33,250 bases of DNA from Planctomycetota bacterium (lineage in GTDB: Bacteria > Planctomycetota > Phycisphaerae > Phycisphaerales > SM1A02). Positions 1 to 9,493 of this stretch are shown here, piece after piece; position 1 is the first letter of the stretch; every line of letters begins with the position of its first letter. The notes under the pieces were generated by a model that was not told the origin of the DNA, ran no database searches, and saw only the letters and a program-made list of their open reading frames with translations. The stretch lies in contig JAQCEQ010000027.1 in NCBI GenBank assembly GCA_027618565.1, positions 1-33,250 of the forward strand. The letters run 5' to 3'. Position numbers and translations under genes: made by a program.

Positions 1-106
1 CGGCTTTGGCGGCGGTGCGCCTTCATCCGCGGCAGCCACTGCTCCCGCAGCCGGCACCGCGCCTGCGACTCACCCGGCAGCGTCCTCGGACACCCCGCAA
101 TCCTGA
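1..106 (+). CDS. rpsE: C-terminal end of 30S ribosomal protein S5 (partial)
   Basis: Only the last 34 residues are present, read in the frame starting at base 2 and ending in TGA at 104-106. They form a Gly-rich then Ala/Pro/Thr-rich tail (GFGGGAPSSAAATAPAAG...). The sequence alone would not identify it. The call rests on position: rplO and secY follow directly, and in the spc operon the gene before rpmD/rplO is rpsE. The low-complexity tail would be an unstructured C-terminal extension of S5. No rpmD (L30) fits in the 33 bases before rplO, so L30 is absent here. Another upstream ribosomal gene with such a tail cannot be excluded. Confidence 0.6.
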   Translation, partial: GFGGGAPSSAAATAPAAGTAPATHPAASSDTPQS

Positions 107-139
107 ACTTGATGAAACTCCCGTAGGAGAACACACGCC

Positions 140-586
140 ATGATGATCCATGACATCACCGCCAAGGTCGGCAAGCACAAGAAGCGCATGCGCGTCGGTC
201 GCGGCGAAGGCAGCGGCAAGGGCGGCACCAGCGGCCGTGGCCATAAGGGCGCCAAGAGCCGCGCCGGCTGGAGTAGCCGGCCGGGCTACCAGGGCGGCGC
301 TACGCCGTTCATGCGCCGCTTCCCCAAGCGCGGCTTCTCCAATGCCGGCTTCCGCACCATCTATGCCGTCATCAATGTGGCGGACCTGGACAAGCACTTT
401 GACGCCGGCGCGCGCGTCGACCGTGACACGCTCCAGAAGATGGGCCTCATCCCGTCGGGCGACGAGCCCCTCAAGATCCTTGGCAACGGCACGATCAGCA
501 AGAAGCTGACCGTGGTCGCCAACGCCTTCAGCGCCACGGCACGCGAGAAGATCTCGGCTGCGGGCGGCGAAGCGACCGCGGACTGA
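140..586 (+). CDS. rplO: 50S ribosomal protein L15
   Basis: L15 is a large-subunit protein that binds 23S rRNA late in assembly. The 148-residue product has the family hallmarks: a very basic, glycine-rich N-terminal extension (about residues 12-50, with GRGEGSGKGGTSGRGHKG), the GGATPFMRRFPKRGF segment near residues 52-68, and a compact C-terminal domain. Length matches typical L15 (about 145). The start at 140 is preceded by TAGGAGA (124-130), a good ribosome binding site. A second in-frame ATG at 143 is an equally possible start. It lies between the S5 tail and secY, the normal spc-operon order without L30. Confidence 0.96.
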   Translation: MMIHDITAKVGKHKKRMRVGRGEGSGKGGTSGRGHKGAKSRAGWSSRPGYQGGATPFMRRFPKRGFSNAGFRTIYAVINVADLDKHFDAGARVDRDTLQKMGLIPSGDEPLKILGNGTISKKLTVVANAFSATAREKISAAGGEATAD

Positions 587-628
587 TTGATTCACTGTTG
601 ACGGACTGATTCACGCATCACCTTTCGA

Positions 629-2038
629 ATGCTCACTGCCTTCCTGAACATCTTCCGAGTCGCCGACCTGCGCAACCGCGTGCTGTTTACGCTGGGCATG
701 CTGGCGATCTATCGGATCGGCTTCTGGATCCCGCTGGTCGGCGTGGACCAGGTGGCCCTGTCCGAGGCGGCGCAGCAGGCGAACGACGACGCGAGCGGAT
801 TCGGCCGGATCCTGCAGTTTGCCAGCGTGTTTTCCGGCGGTGCGCTTGGGCAGTCGACGGTCTTCGGCCTTGGCATCATGCCGTACATCACGGCATCCAT
901 CATCTTCCAGCTCCTCCAGTCCGTGTGGCAGCCGCTGCAGGACCTGAAGAAGGAGGGAATGAGCGGCCAGCAGAAGATCCAGGAGTGGACCCGGTACGCC
1001 ACGATCGGCCTGTGCATCGTGCAGGGCATGATGTGGCTTGGCTACATGTACAGCCAGAACCTGGTCCAGCCCAGCTACATGGCGGGGACCGGGCGCATGG
1101 TGTTCTATGTGTCAGGATTGACGGCGCTCACCGCCGGCAGCCTCTTCCTGATGTGGCTTGGCGAGCAGATCGACAAGCACGGCATTGGCAACGGCGTGTC
1201 GCTCATCCTGACCGCCGGCATCCTGGCGCGCATGCCCGCGGCCGTGGAGTGGGTCGTGGCAAACTTCAACCCGAGCATCCAATCGGGCGACGGCAAGGTG
1301 GGCGTGGTCGGCGTGGCCCTCCTGGTCCTTGGCTTCTGCGTGGTCGTGGGTGGTGCGGTGCTCATCACGGTCGCCCAGCGGCGCATCCCGATCCAGCAGG
1401 CCAAGCATGTCCGTGGCCGCAAGGTCTACGGCGGCCAGCGACACCACCTGCCGCTGCGGCTGAACCACTCCGGCGTGATGCCGATCATCTTTGCCTCGTC
1501 GCTCATGGTCTTCCCCAGCACGATCTTTGGCTGGCTGTCCGGCAAGGCGGCGCTGGAGGGATGGTCCGAGTGGCTGGTCCAGGCGACCGCGTTCCTGGCG
1601 CTGAATTTCCAGATGGGCTCGTACCCATACATCGTGGTCGAGATCGTGCTGATCTACTTCTTTGCCTATTTCTGGGTGACCGTGCAGCTGTCGCCCGACG
1701 ACATGGCGAAGGAGCTGCGCAAGCACTCCAGCTTCATTCCCGGACTGCGGCCGGGCCCCCGCACGGCGGAGTACCTGGAGACGGTGATCGGCCGCATGAC
1801 CTATGTCGGCGGCGGGTTCCTGTGCATCATCGCGATCATCCCCTCGTTCGTCTCGCAATTCTTTGGGGTCCCGCCCTATGTATCCCAGTTCCTGGGCGGC
1901 ACGGGACTCCTCATCGTGGTCAGCGTCATGCTTGACCTTGTCCAGCGCATCGAGGCCAACCTCCTCATGCGAAACTACGCAGGCTTCCTCTCCACGACTG
2001 GTGAGGATGGTCCCCGACTTCGGAGCGCTCGAGGCTGA
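629..2038 (+). CDS. secY: Protein translocase subunit SecY
   Basis: SecY forms the protein-conducting channel of the Sec translocon in the cytoplasmic membrane. The 469-residue product has ten hydrophobic segments and typical motifs: the start LRNRVLFTLGMLAIYRIG (TM1), the plug/TM2 region with GIMPYITASIIFQLL, GNGVSLIL, the cytoplasmic loop with RRIPIQQAKHVRGRKVYGG, and the C-terminal loop ELRKHSSFIPGLRPG. It is slightly longer than the usual 430-450. The last 20 residues after MRNYAGFL are polar and not well conserved. No Shine-Dalgarno is visible before 629. Unlike most bacteria, no adk or map follows; infA starts 12 bases after the stop. Confidence 0.97.
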   Translation: MLTAFLNIFRVADLRNRVLFTLGMLAIYRIGFWIPLVGVDQVALSEAAQQANDDASGFGRILQFASVFSGGALGQSTVFGLGIMPYITASIIFQLLQSVWQPLQDLKKEGMSGQQKIQEWTRYATIGLCIVQGMMWLGYMYSQNLVQPSYMAGTGRMVFYVSGLTALTAGSLFLMWLGEQIDKHGIGNGVSLILTAGILARMPAAVEWVVANFNPSIQSGDGKVGVVGVALLVLGFCVVVGGAVLITVAQRRIPIQQAKHVRGRKVYGGQRHHLPLRLNHSGVMPIIFASSLMVFPSTIFGWLSGKAALEGWSEWLVQATAFLALNFQMGSYPYIVVEIVLIYFFAYFWVTVQLSPDDMAKELRKHSSFIPGLRPGPRTAEYLETVIGRMTYVGGGFLCIIAIIPSFVSQFFGVPPYVSQFLGGTGLLIVVSVMLDLVQRIEANLLMRNYAGFLSTTGEDGPRLRSARG

Positions 2039-2050
2039 GTATCACCCCAT

Positions 2051-2266
2051 ATGGCCAAGGAAGACAAGATCACCCTAGAAGCCGAAGTCGTCGAGGCGTT
2101 GCCTAATGCACGATTCCGCGTCAAGCTCCCCAACAGCCAGCAGATCATCGCCTATGTCAGCGGCAAGATGCGGAAGTTCTTCATCCGCATCCTCCCGGGA
2201 GACAAGGTCACCATCGAAATCAGCCCCTACGACATGACGAAGGGGCGCATCACCTTCCGCCAGTAA
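2051..2266 (+). CDS. infA: Translation initiation factor IF-1
   Basis: IF-1 is a single OB-fold protein that binds the 30S A site during initiation. The 71-residue product has the family length and core: a start MAKEDKI, then [33 protein letters not shown] and a C-terminal [13 protein letters not shown]. Position between secY and rpmJ is the common bacterial arrangement when infA is part of the alpha operon. The usual infA core reads GKMRKN-IRI; here the Asn is replaced by Phe-Phe, a small divergence. There is no obvious Shine-Dalgarno, so translation may depend on coupling to secY, whose stop is 12 bases upstream. Confidence 0.97.
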   Translation: MAKEDKITLEAEVVEALPNARFRVKLPNSQQIIAYVSGKMRKFFIRILPGDKVTIEISPYDMTKGRITFRQ

Positions 2267-2282
2267 GGCACGGAGCACCACC

Positions 2283-2399
2283 ATGAAGGTCCGCAGCAGC
2301 ATCAAGCGTCGAACCCGAGACTGCCAAATCGTCGTCCGAAAGGGCAAGCGGTTCGTCATCAACAAGAAGAACCCCCGCCTCAAGCAGCGTCAAGGCTGA
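2283..2399 (+). CDS. rpmJ: 50S ribosomal protein L36, zinc-ligand-poor form
   Basis: This 38-codon gene starts at ATG 2283 after GGAG (2273-2276) and ends with TGA at 2397-2399. The protein begins [21 protein letters not shown] and ends NPRLKQRQG, matching both ends of L36. Canonical L36 holds zinc with Cys11, Cys14, Cys27 and His32. Here position 11 is Thr, position 27 is Asn and the His is Leu; only Cys14 remains. It is therefore a C-minus type L36 that should not bind zinc. Its place between infA and rpsM is the standard one. Confidence 0.95.
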   Translation: MKVRSSIKRRTRDCQIVVRKGKRFVINKKNPRLKQRQG

Positions 2400-2428
2400 C
2401 CTGACCGCCGACCACAGGAGCACGAACC

Positions 2429-2806
2429 ATGGCCCGTATCGCAGGCATCGACATCCCCGAGAAGAAGAAGATCATCTTCGCACTTCAGTACGTCCACGGC
2501 ATCGGCCCGAAGGCCGCCGCAGACATCTTGCGGCGGACGGGCATCGACCCCGACCGCCGGTCCAACTCCCTGGATGACCAGGAGCTGTCGGCGATCGCCA
2601 GCGACATTAACGAACATGTCCTGGTGGAGGGCGCACTGCGCCGCAAGGTCTCACAGGACATCGCACGGCTGAAGGATGTCCGTTCCTACCGTGGCGAGCG
2701 CCACCGCAAGGGCCTGCCGGTCCGCGGCCAGCGCACGCGAACCAACGCCCGTACGCGCAAGGGCAAGAAGAAGACGGTCGCCGGCAAGAAGCCCGTCAAG
2801 GCCTGA
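2429..2806 (+). CDS. rpsM: 30S ribosomal protein S13
   Basis: S13 sits in the head of the small subunit and contacts the P-site tRNA and the large subunit. The 125-residue product starts MARIAGIDIPEKKKI, carries the H2TH-type YVHGIGPKAAADIL segment (about residues 21-36), the RRKVSQDIARLKDV region and the conserved basic tail RHRKGLPVRGQRTRTNARTRKG followed by a Lys-rich end. Length is normal (about 118-126). AGGAG at 2416-2420 precedes the ATG. It is followed after 24 bases by rpsK, as in nearly all bacteria. Confidence 0.97.
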   Translation: MARIAGIDIPEKKKIIFALQYVHGIGPKAAADILRRTGIDPDRRSNSLDDQELSAIASDINEHVLVEGALRRKVSQDIARLKDVRSYRGERHRKGLPVRGQRTRTNARTRKGKKKTVAGKKPVKA

Positions 2807-2830
2807 TCGCCCCAGAGGAGCCATCGAACC

Positions 2831-3202
2831 ATGTCCAAGAAGAAGGTCCGCAAGAATGTCATCAAGGGCGTCGTGCACGTGCACGCCTCCTTCAACAACA
2901 CGATCGTCACCATCACCGACCCGAGCGGCGAGACCCTGTGCTGGGACTCAGCCGGCGCGGCGGGCTTCAAGGGCTCGCGCAAGTCCACGCCGTTCGCCGC
3001 CACTCGCGCCAGCGAACGTGCGGTGGGCAAGGCGAAGCGCCTGGGCCTGAGGGAAGTCGAAGTCCGCGTCCGCGGCATCGGTCCCGGCCGGGAATCGGCG
3101 ATCACGGCGCTCGCCCACAACGGCCTCAAGGTTCTCAGCGTCGAGGACCACACGCCGCTTCCGCACAATGGCTGCCGCCCGCCCCGCAAGCGCCGCGGCT
3201 GA
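2831..3202 (+). CDS. rpsK: 30S ribosomal protein S11
   Basis: S11 lines the platform of the small subunit near the E site. The 123-residue product has the conserved [15 protein letters not shown] segment (residues 16-30), [14 protein letters not shown], the [14 protein letters not shown] motif and the invariant end [18 protein letters not shown] strong AGAGGAG at 2814-2820 precedes the ATG. Normally rpsD follows; here 139 bases of non-coding sequence with one hairpin lie before rpoA, so S4 must be encoded elsewhere. Confidence 0.97.
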   Translation: MSKKKVRKNVIKGVVHVHASFNNTIVTITDPSGETLCWDSAGAAGFKGSRKSTPFAATRASERAVGKAKRLGLREVEVRVRGIGPGRESAITALAHNGLKVLSVEDHTPLPHNGCRPPRKRRG

Positions 3203-3232
3203 CCCAAGACTCCTCCCGCCTCACGGCAGGGG

Positions 3233-3261
3233 TCGATGCGCCACCTGGCACGGCGCATCGG
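3233..3261 (+). other. Intergenic hairpin between rpsK and rpoA
   Basis: A perfect 9-bp stem (CGATGCGCC at 3234-3242 pairing with GGCGCATCG at 3252-3260) encloses a 9-base loop; a T-G pair can extend it by one. No T-run follows, so it is not a classical terminator. It lies in the gap where rpsD is usually found. It could protect or process the mRNA, or be a regulatory site. Its function is unknown. Confidence 0.4.
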
Positions 3262-3341
3262 CATCCGATCGAGGCGGGTTCACCCGAACGCCGGCGAGTC
3301 CGGCATCCAGGTTCGTGCCAGATTGTTGGAGAAACTGACCC

Positions 3342-4331
3342 ATGGCAACCCACATTCGTTGGCGAGATCTCGTCCTTCCCGCGCGCGTCGAAGCCGACCA
3401 GCGCACCCTGACCAAGACCTTCGGCACCTTTTCTGCCGAGCCGTTCGAGCGAGGTTACGGCACCACGATCGGCAACAGCCTTCGCCGCATCCTGCTCTCG
3501 TCTATCGAGGGAGCTGCGGTGACCAAAGTGCAGATCGAGGGCGTTACGCATGAGTTCGGTTCGATCGAGGGCATCAACGAGGACATCGTCGACATCCTCC
3601 TGAACATCAAGGGGCTCATCGTCCAGATGGACGCCGAGGAGCCGCGCGACGTTCGCATCAGCGTCAACGGCCCCGGTGACGTGACTGGCGCGCACATCGA
3701 GTGCGACGCCGCCGTCAAGATCCTGAATTCCGAGCATGTCATCTGCCGTATCACGGGCAGCGTGTCGTTCAACGCGACGCTCTCCATCGAGCGCGGTCGC
3801 GGTTACCGCCCAGCAAGCGAGTATTACGCTTCAGGCCAGGAGCAGATCCTGGGTGAGATTCCCGTGGATGCGATCTTCTCGCCGGTCCAGCGTGTTCGCT
3901 TCCGGACTGAGGACACACGCGTCGGCCAGCGCACCAATTACGACCGCCTGGTGATGGACATCTGGACCAATGGCTCGATCTCCCCGGAGATGGCGCTCAT
4001 CGAGTCTGCCACGCTCCTGCGCAAGCACCTCAACGCCTTCGTCCAGTACGACGAGGCCGGTGACGAGCTGGCGGCGAGCGGCCTGGCCGAGGAGGATGCG
4101 CGCGAGGACGAGCAGAACCGCCTCCTCGTGGCATCGATCACGGAGCTGGACCTTTCCGTGCGCAGCCTCAACTGCCTGCAATCCGCTGGCATTGCGACCG
4201 TCGGAGAACTGATTCAGAAGTCTGAGGATGACCTCCTCGGGATCCGCGCGTTTGGGCGGACCTCGTTGGTGGAAGTCGAAGAGAAACTCACGAGCCGCGG
4301 GCTTGCCCTCGGCGCCTCAGTCAACGCCTGA
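3342..4331 (+). CDS. rpoA: DNA-directed RNA polymerase subunit alpha
   Basis: The alpha subunit nucleates RNA polymerase assembly and contacts UP elements and activators. The 329-residue product has the N-terminal dimerisation domain (about 1-230, with AEPFERGYGTTIGNSLRRILLSSI near residues 30-55) and a C-terminal domain (about 265-325) containing LDLSVRSLNCL, where the Arg and Asn align with the UP-element-contacting Arg265 and Asn268 of E. coli. Length is standard. The ATG follows GTTGGAG (3325-3331). The acidic linker (EEDAREDEQN, near 250-260) joins the domains. rplQ follows after 80 bases in which I see nothing else. Confidence 0.98.
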   Translation: MATHIRWRDLVLPARVEADQRTLTKTFGTFSAEPFERGYGTTIGNSLRRILLSSIEGAAVTKVQIEGVTHEFGSIEGINEDIVDILLNIKGLIVQMDAEEPRDVRISVNGPGDVTGAHIECDAAVKILNSEHVICRITGSVSFNATLSIERGRGYRPASEYYASGQEQILGEIPVDAIFSPVQRVRFRTEDTRVGQRTNYDRLVMDIWTNGSISPEMALIESATLLRKHLNAFVQYDEAGDELAASGLAEEDAREDEQNRLLVASITELDLSVRSLNCLQSAGIATVGELIQKSEDDLLGIRAFGRTSLVEVEEKLTSRGLALGASVNA

Positions 4332-4411
4332 CCACTCACGCACACTCGACCACACCCTGCACGACGGACCGGTTCACAGATTGGGCCGACTGGCCCTGAT
4401 GGAGCACTGAC

Positions 4412-5044
4412 ATGCGTCACAAGATCGCTGGAAAGCAACTCTGCCTCGAGAGCGACCACCGCCGCGCCATGCTGCGCAACCTGGCGGCCGGTCTCTTCGA
4501 ACACGGCCAGATCGTCACCACGCTTCCGAAGGCGAAGGCCGTCCAGCCGTTCGTCGAGAAGCTCATCACCGCGGCGCGCAAGCGCTCGCTCGCCTCCCGG
4601 CGCCAGATCACGGCGAAGCTCACCGACCGCAAGGTGTTCGCGTGGGTGGCCGACAAGAACGTGAAGGAGGAGCGCAAGAAGTCCGACTTCTGGGAGCTCC
4701 CCAGCAAAGGCGACATCTCCTTCAATCGCTACGGCGAGCTGAAGAAGGCCCCGCGCCTGGTGCAGCACCTCATGACCAAGGTCGCGCCGCTCTTTGAGGG
4801 GCGCGCCGGCGGCTACACCCGCATCGTCAAGTTGGACAAGCGCCGACTCGGCGACGCGACTGACCTGGTGCTGCTGCAGCTGGTGGGGCGCGAAGTCGGT
4901 GCGCAGGTGTCCGGCGGACAGAGCGGCCGGCGAAAGCAGGCCGACAAGCGTTCGGCGTTTGCCTCCAAGCGCCGCAAGGGCGCGACGGCAGCCGCCGCCG
5001 CTCCCGAGACCGATGCCGGCGCGGCGCCCGCGGCCGACGCTTGA
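4412..5044 (+). CDS. rplQ: 50S ribosomal protein L17 with internal insertion and C-terminal tail
   Basis: L17 lies near the exit tunnel of the large subunit. The family start (MRHKIAGKQL) and the HRRAMLRNLAAGLFEHGQIVTTLPKAKA region (about 16-43) are clear, and the core closes with RAGGYTRIVKL (about 131-141). At 210 residues it is far longer than the usual 115-130. About 40 extra residues (roughly 72-115) are inserted between the RRQITAKL helix and the LVQHLMTKVAPLF segment. A Lys/Arg- then Ala-rich tail of about 45 residues follows the core. GGAG at 4400-4403 precedes the ATG. It ends the alpha operon, followed by a strong terminator. Confidence 0.95.
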   Translation: MRHKIAGKQLCLESDHRRAMLRNLAAGLFEHGQIVTTLPKAKAVQPFVEKLITAARKRSLASRRQITAKLTDRKVFAWVADKNVKEERKKSDFWELPSKGDISFNRYGELKKAPRLVQHLMTKVAPLFEGRAGGYTRIVKLDKRRLGDATDLVLLQLVGREVGAQVSGGQSGRRKQADKRSAFASKRRKGATAAAAAPETDAGAAPAADA

Positions 5045-5088
5045 TGTGGGAGTCCCGCCTCCTGGCGGGTGAGTACTGTAGAAAGTCC

Positions 5089-5118
5089 AGAGAGGACCCC
5101 TCAGGGGTCCTCTCTTTT
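5089..5118 (+). terminator. Rho-independent terminator of the alpha operon
   Basis: A perfect 12-bp stem (AGAGAGGACCCC, 5089-5100, with GGGGTCCTCTCT, 5104-5115) has a 3-base loop and is followed by TTTT (5115-5118). It lies 45 bases after the rplQ stop. A smaller hairpin (CCCGCC-TCCT-GGCGGG, 5054-5069) lies just before it. The site separates the ribosomal operon from pheS. Confidence 0.85.
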
Positions 5119-5149
5119 CATTCACCGTGCGCCGATAGACTTTGCCTCG

Positions 5150-6145
5150 ATGCGGCAGACGTGCGACCAATTGGAAGCAAAGGCCATTGAATCGCTTGGC
5201 CAGGTTGCCAGCGCCGCGGCGCTGGAGGCGTGGAGGGTGGATTACCTCGGGGCGAATGGGGCGATTCGAGACCTCATGAACCAGTTCAAGGGTGCACCCA
5301 AGGACCAGAAGCCAGCGCTGGGGAAGCGGCTCAATGAGCTGAAGGGCGCGCTGGAGGAAGCGTTTGAATCCCGCAAGTCATCGATGGAGCCCGCGGCGGC
5401 CACTGCGGGGCTGGATGTGACCGAGCCGGGGGTCGAGGTGGGGCTCGGTCGCCGGCACCCGATCTCGCGGACGATTGATGGAATCGTGGATGCGTTCCGC
5501 ATGATGGGATTTCAGGTCGTGGACGGTCCCGAAGTGGAGGACGAGTGGCACAATTTCACCGCCCTCAACATCCCAGAGGGCCACCCGGCGCGAGAGCGCA
5601 CGGACAACTTCTTCATGCCAAGCATTGGCGGCGTGGCGCGGTTGCTGCGGACGCAGACCAGCACGGTGCAGATCCGCGCGCTGGAGTCCATGCCCTTGCC
5701 GCTCAAGGTGGTCGCCGTGGGCCGGGTGTACCGCCCCGACACGCACGACGCGACGCACTATTCGATGTTTCACCAGGTCGAGGGGCTCTCTGTCGACCGG
5801 GGCGTGTCGATGGCGGACCTCAAGACGACGCTCATCCAGTTCGCGCACGCGTACTTTGGCGAGGAGGCAGAGGTTCGCATGCGACCCAGCTTCTTCCCGT
5901 TCACGGAACCAAGCGCCGAGGTGGACATGAAGATGCAGATCAAGGGGCAATGGCAGTGGGTGGAGATCGGCGGCTGTGGGATGGTGGATCCGGCCGTCCT
6001 GCAAGCGGTCGGTGTCGACCCAGAAGCGTGGACCGGATTCGCCTTCGGCCTGGGGGTGGAGCGCATCGCCATGCGAAAGCACGGCATCGCCGACATCCGT
6101 TGGCTCTTTGAGAACGACGCACGGTTCCTTCGGCAGTTTGGGTGA
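5150..6145 (+). CDS. pheS: Phenylalanine--tRNA ligase alpha subunit
   Basis: PheS is the catalytic subunit of the heterotetrameric synthetase that charges tRNA-Phe. From ATG 5150 the product is 331 residues, the family's usual length. An N-terminal helical region (about 1-90) is followed by the class II core: HPISRTIDGIVDAF, ALNIPEGHPAR, the motif-2 region HYSMFHQVEGLSVD, RPSFFPFTEPSAEVD, and motif 3 FAFGLGVERIAMRKHGI. The frame is open upstream to 5069, but that would put the rplQ terminator inside the gene, so 5150 is preferred. No clear Shine-Dalgarno is seen. pheT does not follow, so the beta subunit is elsewhere. Confidence 0.95.
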   Translation: MRQTCDQLEAKAIESLGQVASAAALEAWRVDYLGANGAIRDLMNQFKGAPKDQKPALGKRLNELKGALEEAFESRKSSMEPAAATAGLDVTEPGVEVGLGRRHPISRTIDGIVDAFRMMGFQVVDGPEVEDEWHNFTALNIPEGHPARERTDNFFMPSIGGVARLLRTQTSTVQIRALESMPLPLKVVAVGRVYRPDTHDATHYSMFHQVEGLSVDRGVSMADLKTTLIQFAHAYFGEEAEVRMRPSFFPFTEPSAEVDMKMQIKGQWQWVEIGGCGMVDPAVLQAVGVDPEAWTGFAFGLGVERIAMRKHGIADIRWLFENDARFLRQFG

Positions 6146-6175
6146 GTCTTCGCGGTTGCGCACCAATGGCACAAC

Positions 6176-6194
6176 CCCCTGACTCCGTCAGGGG
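6176..6194. terminator. Possible bidirectional terminator hairpin between pheS and argJ
   Basis: A perfect 8-bp stem (CCCCTGAC, 6176-6183, with GTCAGGGG, 6187-6194) has a TCC loop, 30 bases after the pheS stop. pheS and argJ converge here. No T-run follows on the plus strand, so it may be a weak or assisted terminator. I see no supported gene in the remaining gap (6195-6374). Confidence 0.45.
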
Positions 6195-6374
6195 CCCCTG
6201 AAAGATGGCGCGCGCTTGGATGTGTGTCCCGAAGTCCCGATCATCCGAAAGGGCTCGTTCACTTCCGGTCGCATGGAACGCACGACCGACGGGAGAGAGA
6301 CTCAGGGCGTGCGTGTGCGCAGGGGAGTTGGTGGCGCAATTCAACGCGCTGCGCGAGGAGGAGGATCGCGCCGC

Positions 6375-7576
6375 TCAGGTCGTGTACTCGGCGTTGAACT
6401 CCACATACGCCTTGGTGAGGCCGCAGGTGAGGAATCGATCCGCTCCCCCGCCGCAGTGGAGGTCGATCTCCAGCGCGACATGGGCCGACGAGAATGCACG
6501 GCGGAGCTGTTCACGCGGCGTTGCGGCGGGCGCACCGTCCGTGAAGAGCGGCAGGCCGTTCGCGGTGACGCAGGCCCTTGCGGGGTCGAACGCCACGCCA
6601 GCGCGGCCCATCGCGGCCAGGATTCGTCCCCAATTTGGATCGCCGCCTGTGATCGCCGTGCGAACGAGCAGGCTCTGGCCCACGGTGCGGGCCACCTGCA
6701 GTGCGTCGGCTGGTGTGGGGGCGCCACGCACCACGATTTCCAGCCCGCGCTCGTAGCCCTCGGCATCCATGACCACCTGCCGTGCGAGGGAGAGCGTGAC
6801 TGAAGTGAACGCCTCTTGCAGCGCGGTCTCGTCGATCGTGGGACCGGCGCCCGATGCCAATGCGAACACCGCGTCATTCGTGGAAGTGTCGCCGTCGATG
6901 GAGATGCGGTGGAAAGAACGATCAACCGCCGCCCGCAAGAGCCGATCCAACGCAGCGGGGTCCAGGGTTGCGTCCGTCGTGATCGCACCGATCAGCGTGG
7001 CCATGTCCGGGTGGATCATTCCCGCGCCCTTGACCACGCCGGTGACGGTTGCGGATCGATCCTGCGAATCAGTCACTCGGACGGATGCCGTCTTCGTGTG
7101 TGTGTCGGTGGTGAGGATGCCGGTGGCGAATGGGTCGACGGAGCCCGCCGCCAGCCTTGTGAGGAGTCCGGGGATGGCAGAGGCGATCTTGTCCGTATCC
7201 AGTTGCACGCCGATCACACCGGTCGAGTTGTGCAGGACTTCGAAGGGTTGGAAGCCCAACGCGGCGGCGACGGAGGCGGTGACCAATGCCGCTCGACGAT
7301 CTCCCTCAGGCCCGGTGGCGGCGTTGGCGCAGCCGGAGTTGACGAAGAGGGCGCGGCAGCGACCCTGCGCCGAGGCCAGGTGCGCGCGCGAGAGTCGAAC
7401 GGGAGCTGCCTGCACGATGTTTCGCGTGAAGACGGCCGCGCTGGCGGCGTGAGGCCCGTCGCAGATGAGCAGCGCAACGTCCGGTCGTCCCGAAGGCTTG
7501 AGCCCGGCAGTGCCGCCGGAAGCACGAAACCCCGCTGGCCACTGGCGCGGCGCGGCCTGGTCAGTCATCGTCGATG

Positions 7577-7580
<4 letters not shown>
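6375..7580 (-). CDS. argJ: Bifunctional glutamate N-acetyltransferase/ornithine acetyltransferase ArgJ
   Basis: ArgJ moves the acetyl group from N-acetylornithine to glutamate, making the cyclic arginine pathway; some members also use acetyl-CoA. The 401-residue product has the family length and the self-cleavage signature KGAGMIHPDMATL, in which Thr195 would become the N-terminal nucleophile of the beta chain. Also visible are HNSTGVIG, the TTDTHTK segment and the C-terminal GGDPNWGRILAAMGRAG and CGLTKAYVEFNAEYTT. The ATG at 7580 overlaps the argH stop as ATGA, which favours it over an in-frame ATG at 7568. It is the last gene of the arginine operon. Confidence 0.95.

Positions 7581-9489
<1,909 letters not shown>

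Positions 9490-9493
<4 letters not shown>

Noticed and set aside
5069-5149. Upstream extension of pheS
   Set aside because: It would contain the rplQ terminator hairpin and adds residues not found in PheS.
6205-6756. Plus-strand frame after pheS
   Set aside because: Most of it is antisense to argJ, and the part in the gap has no start signal or family features.
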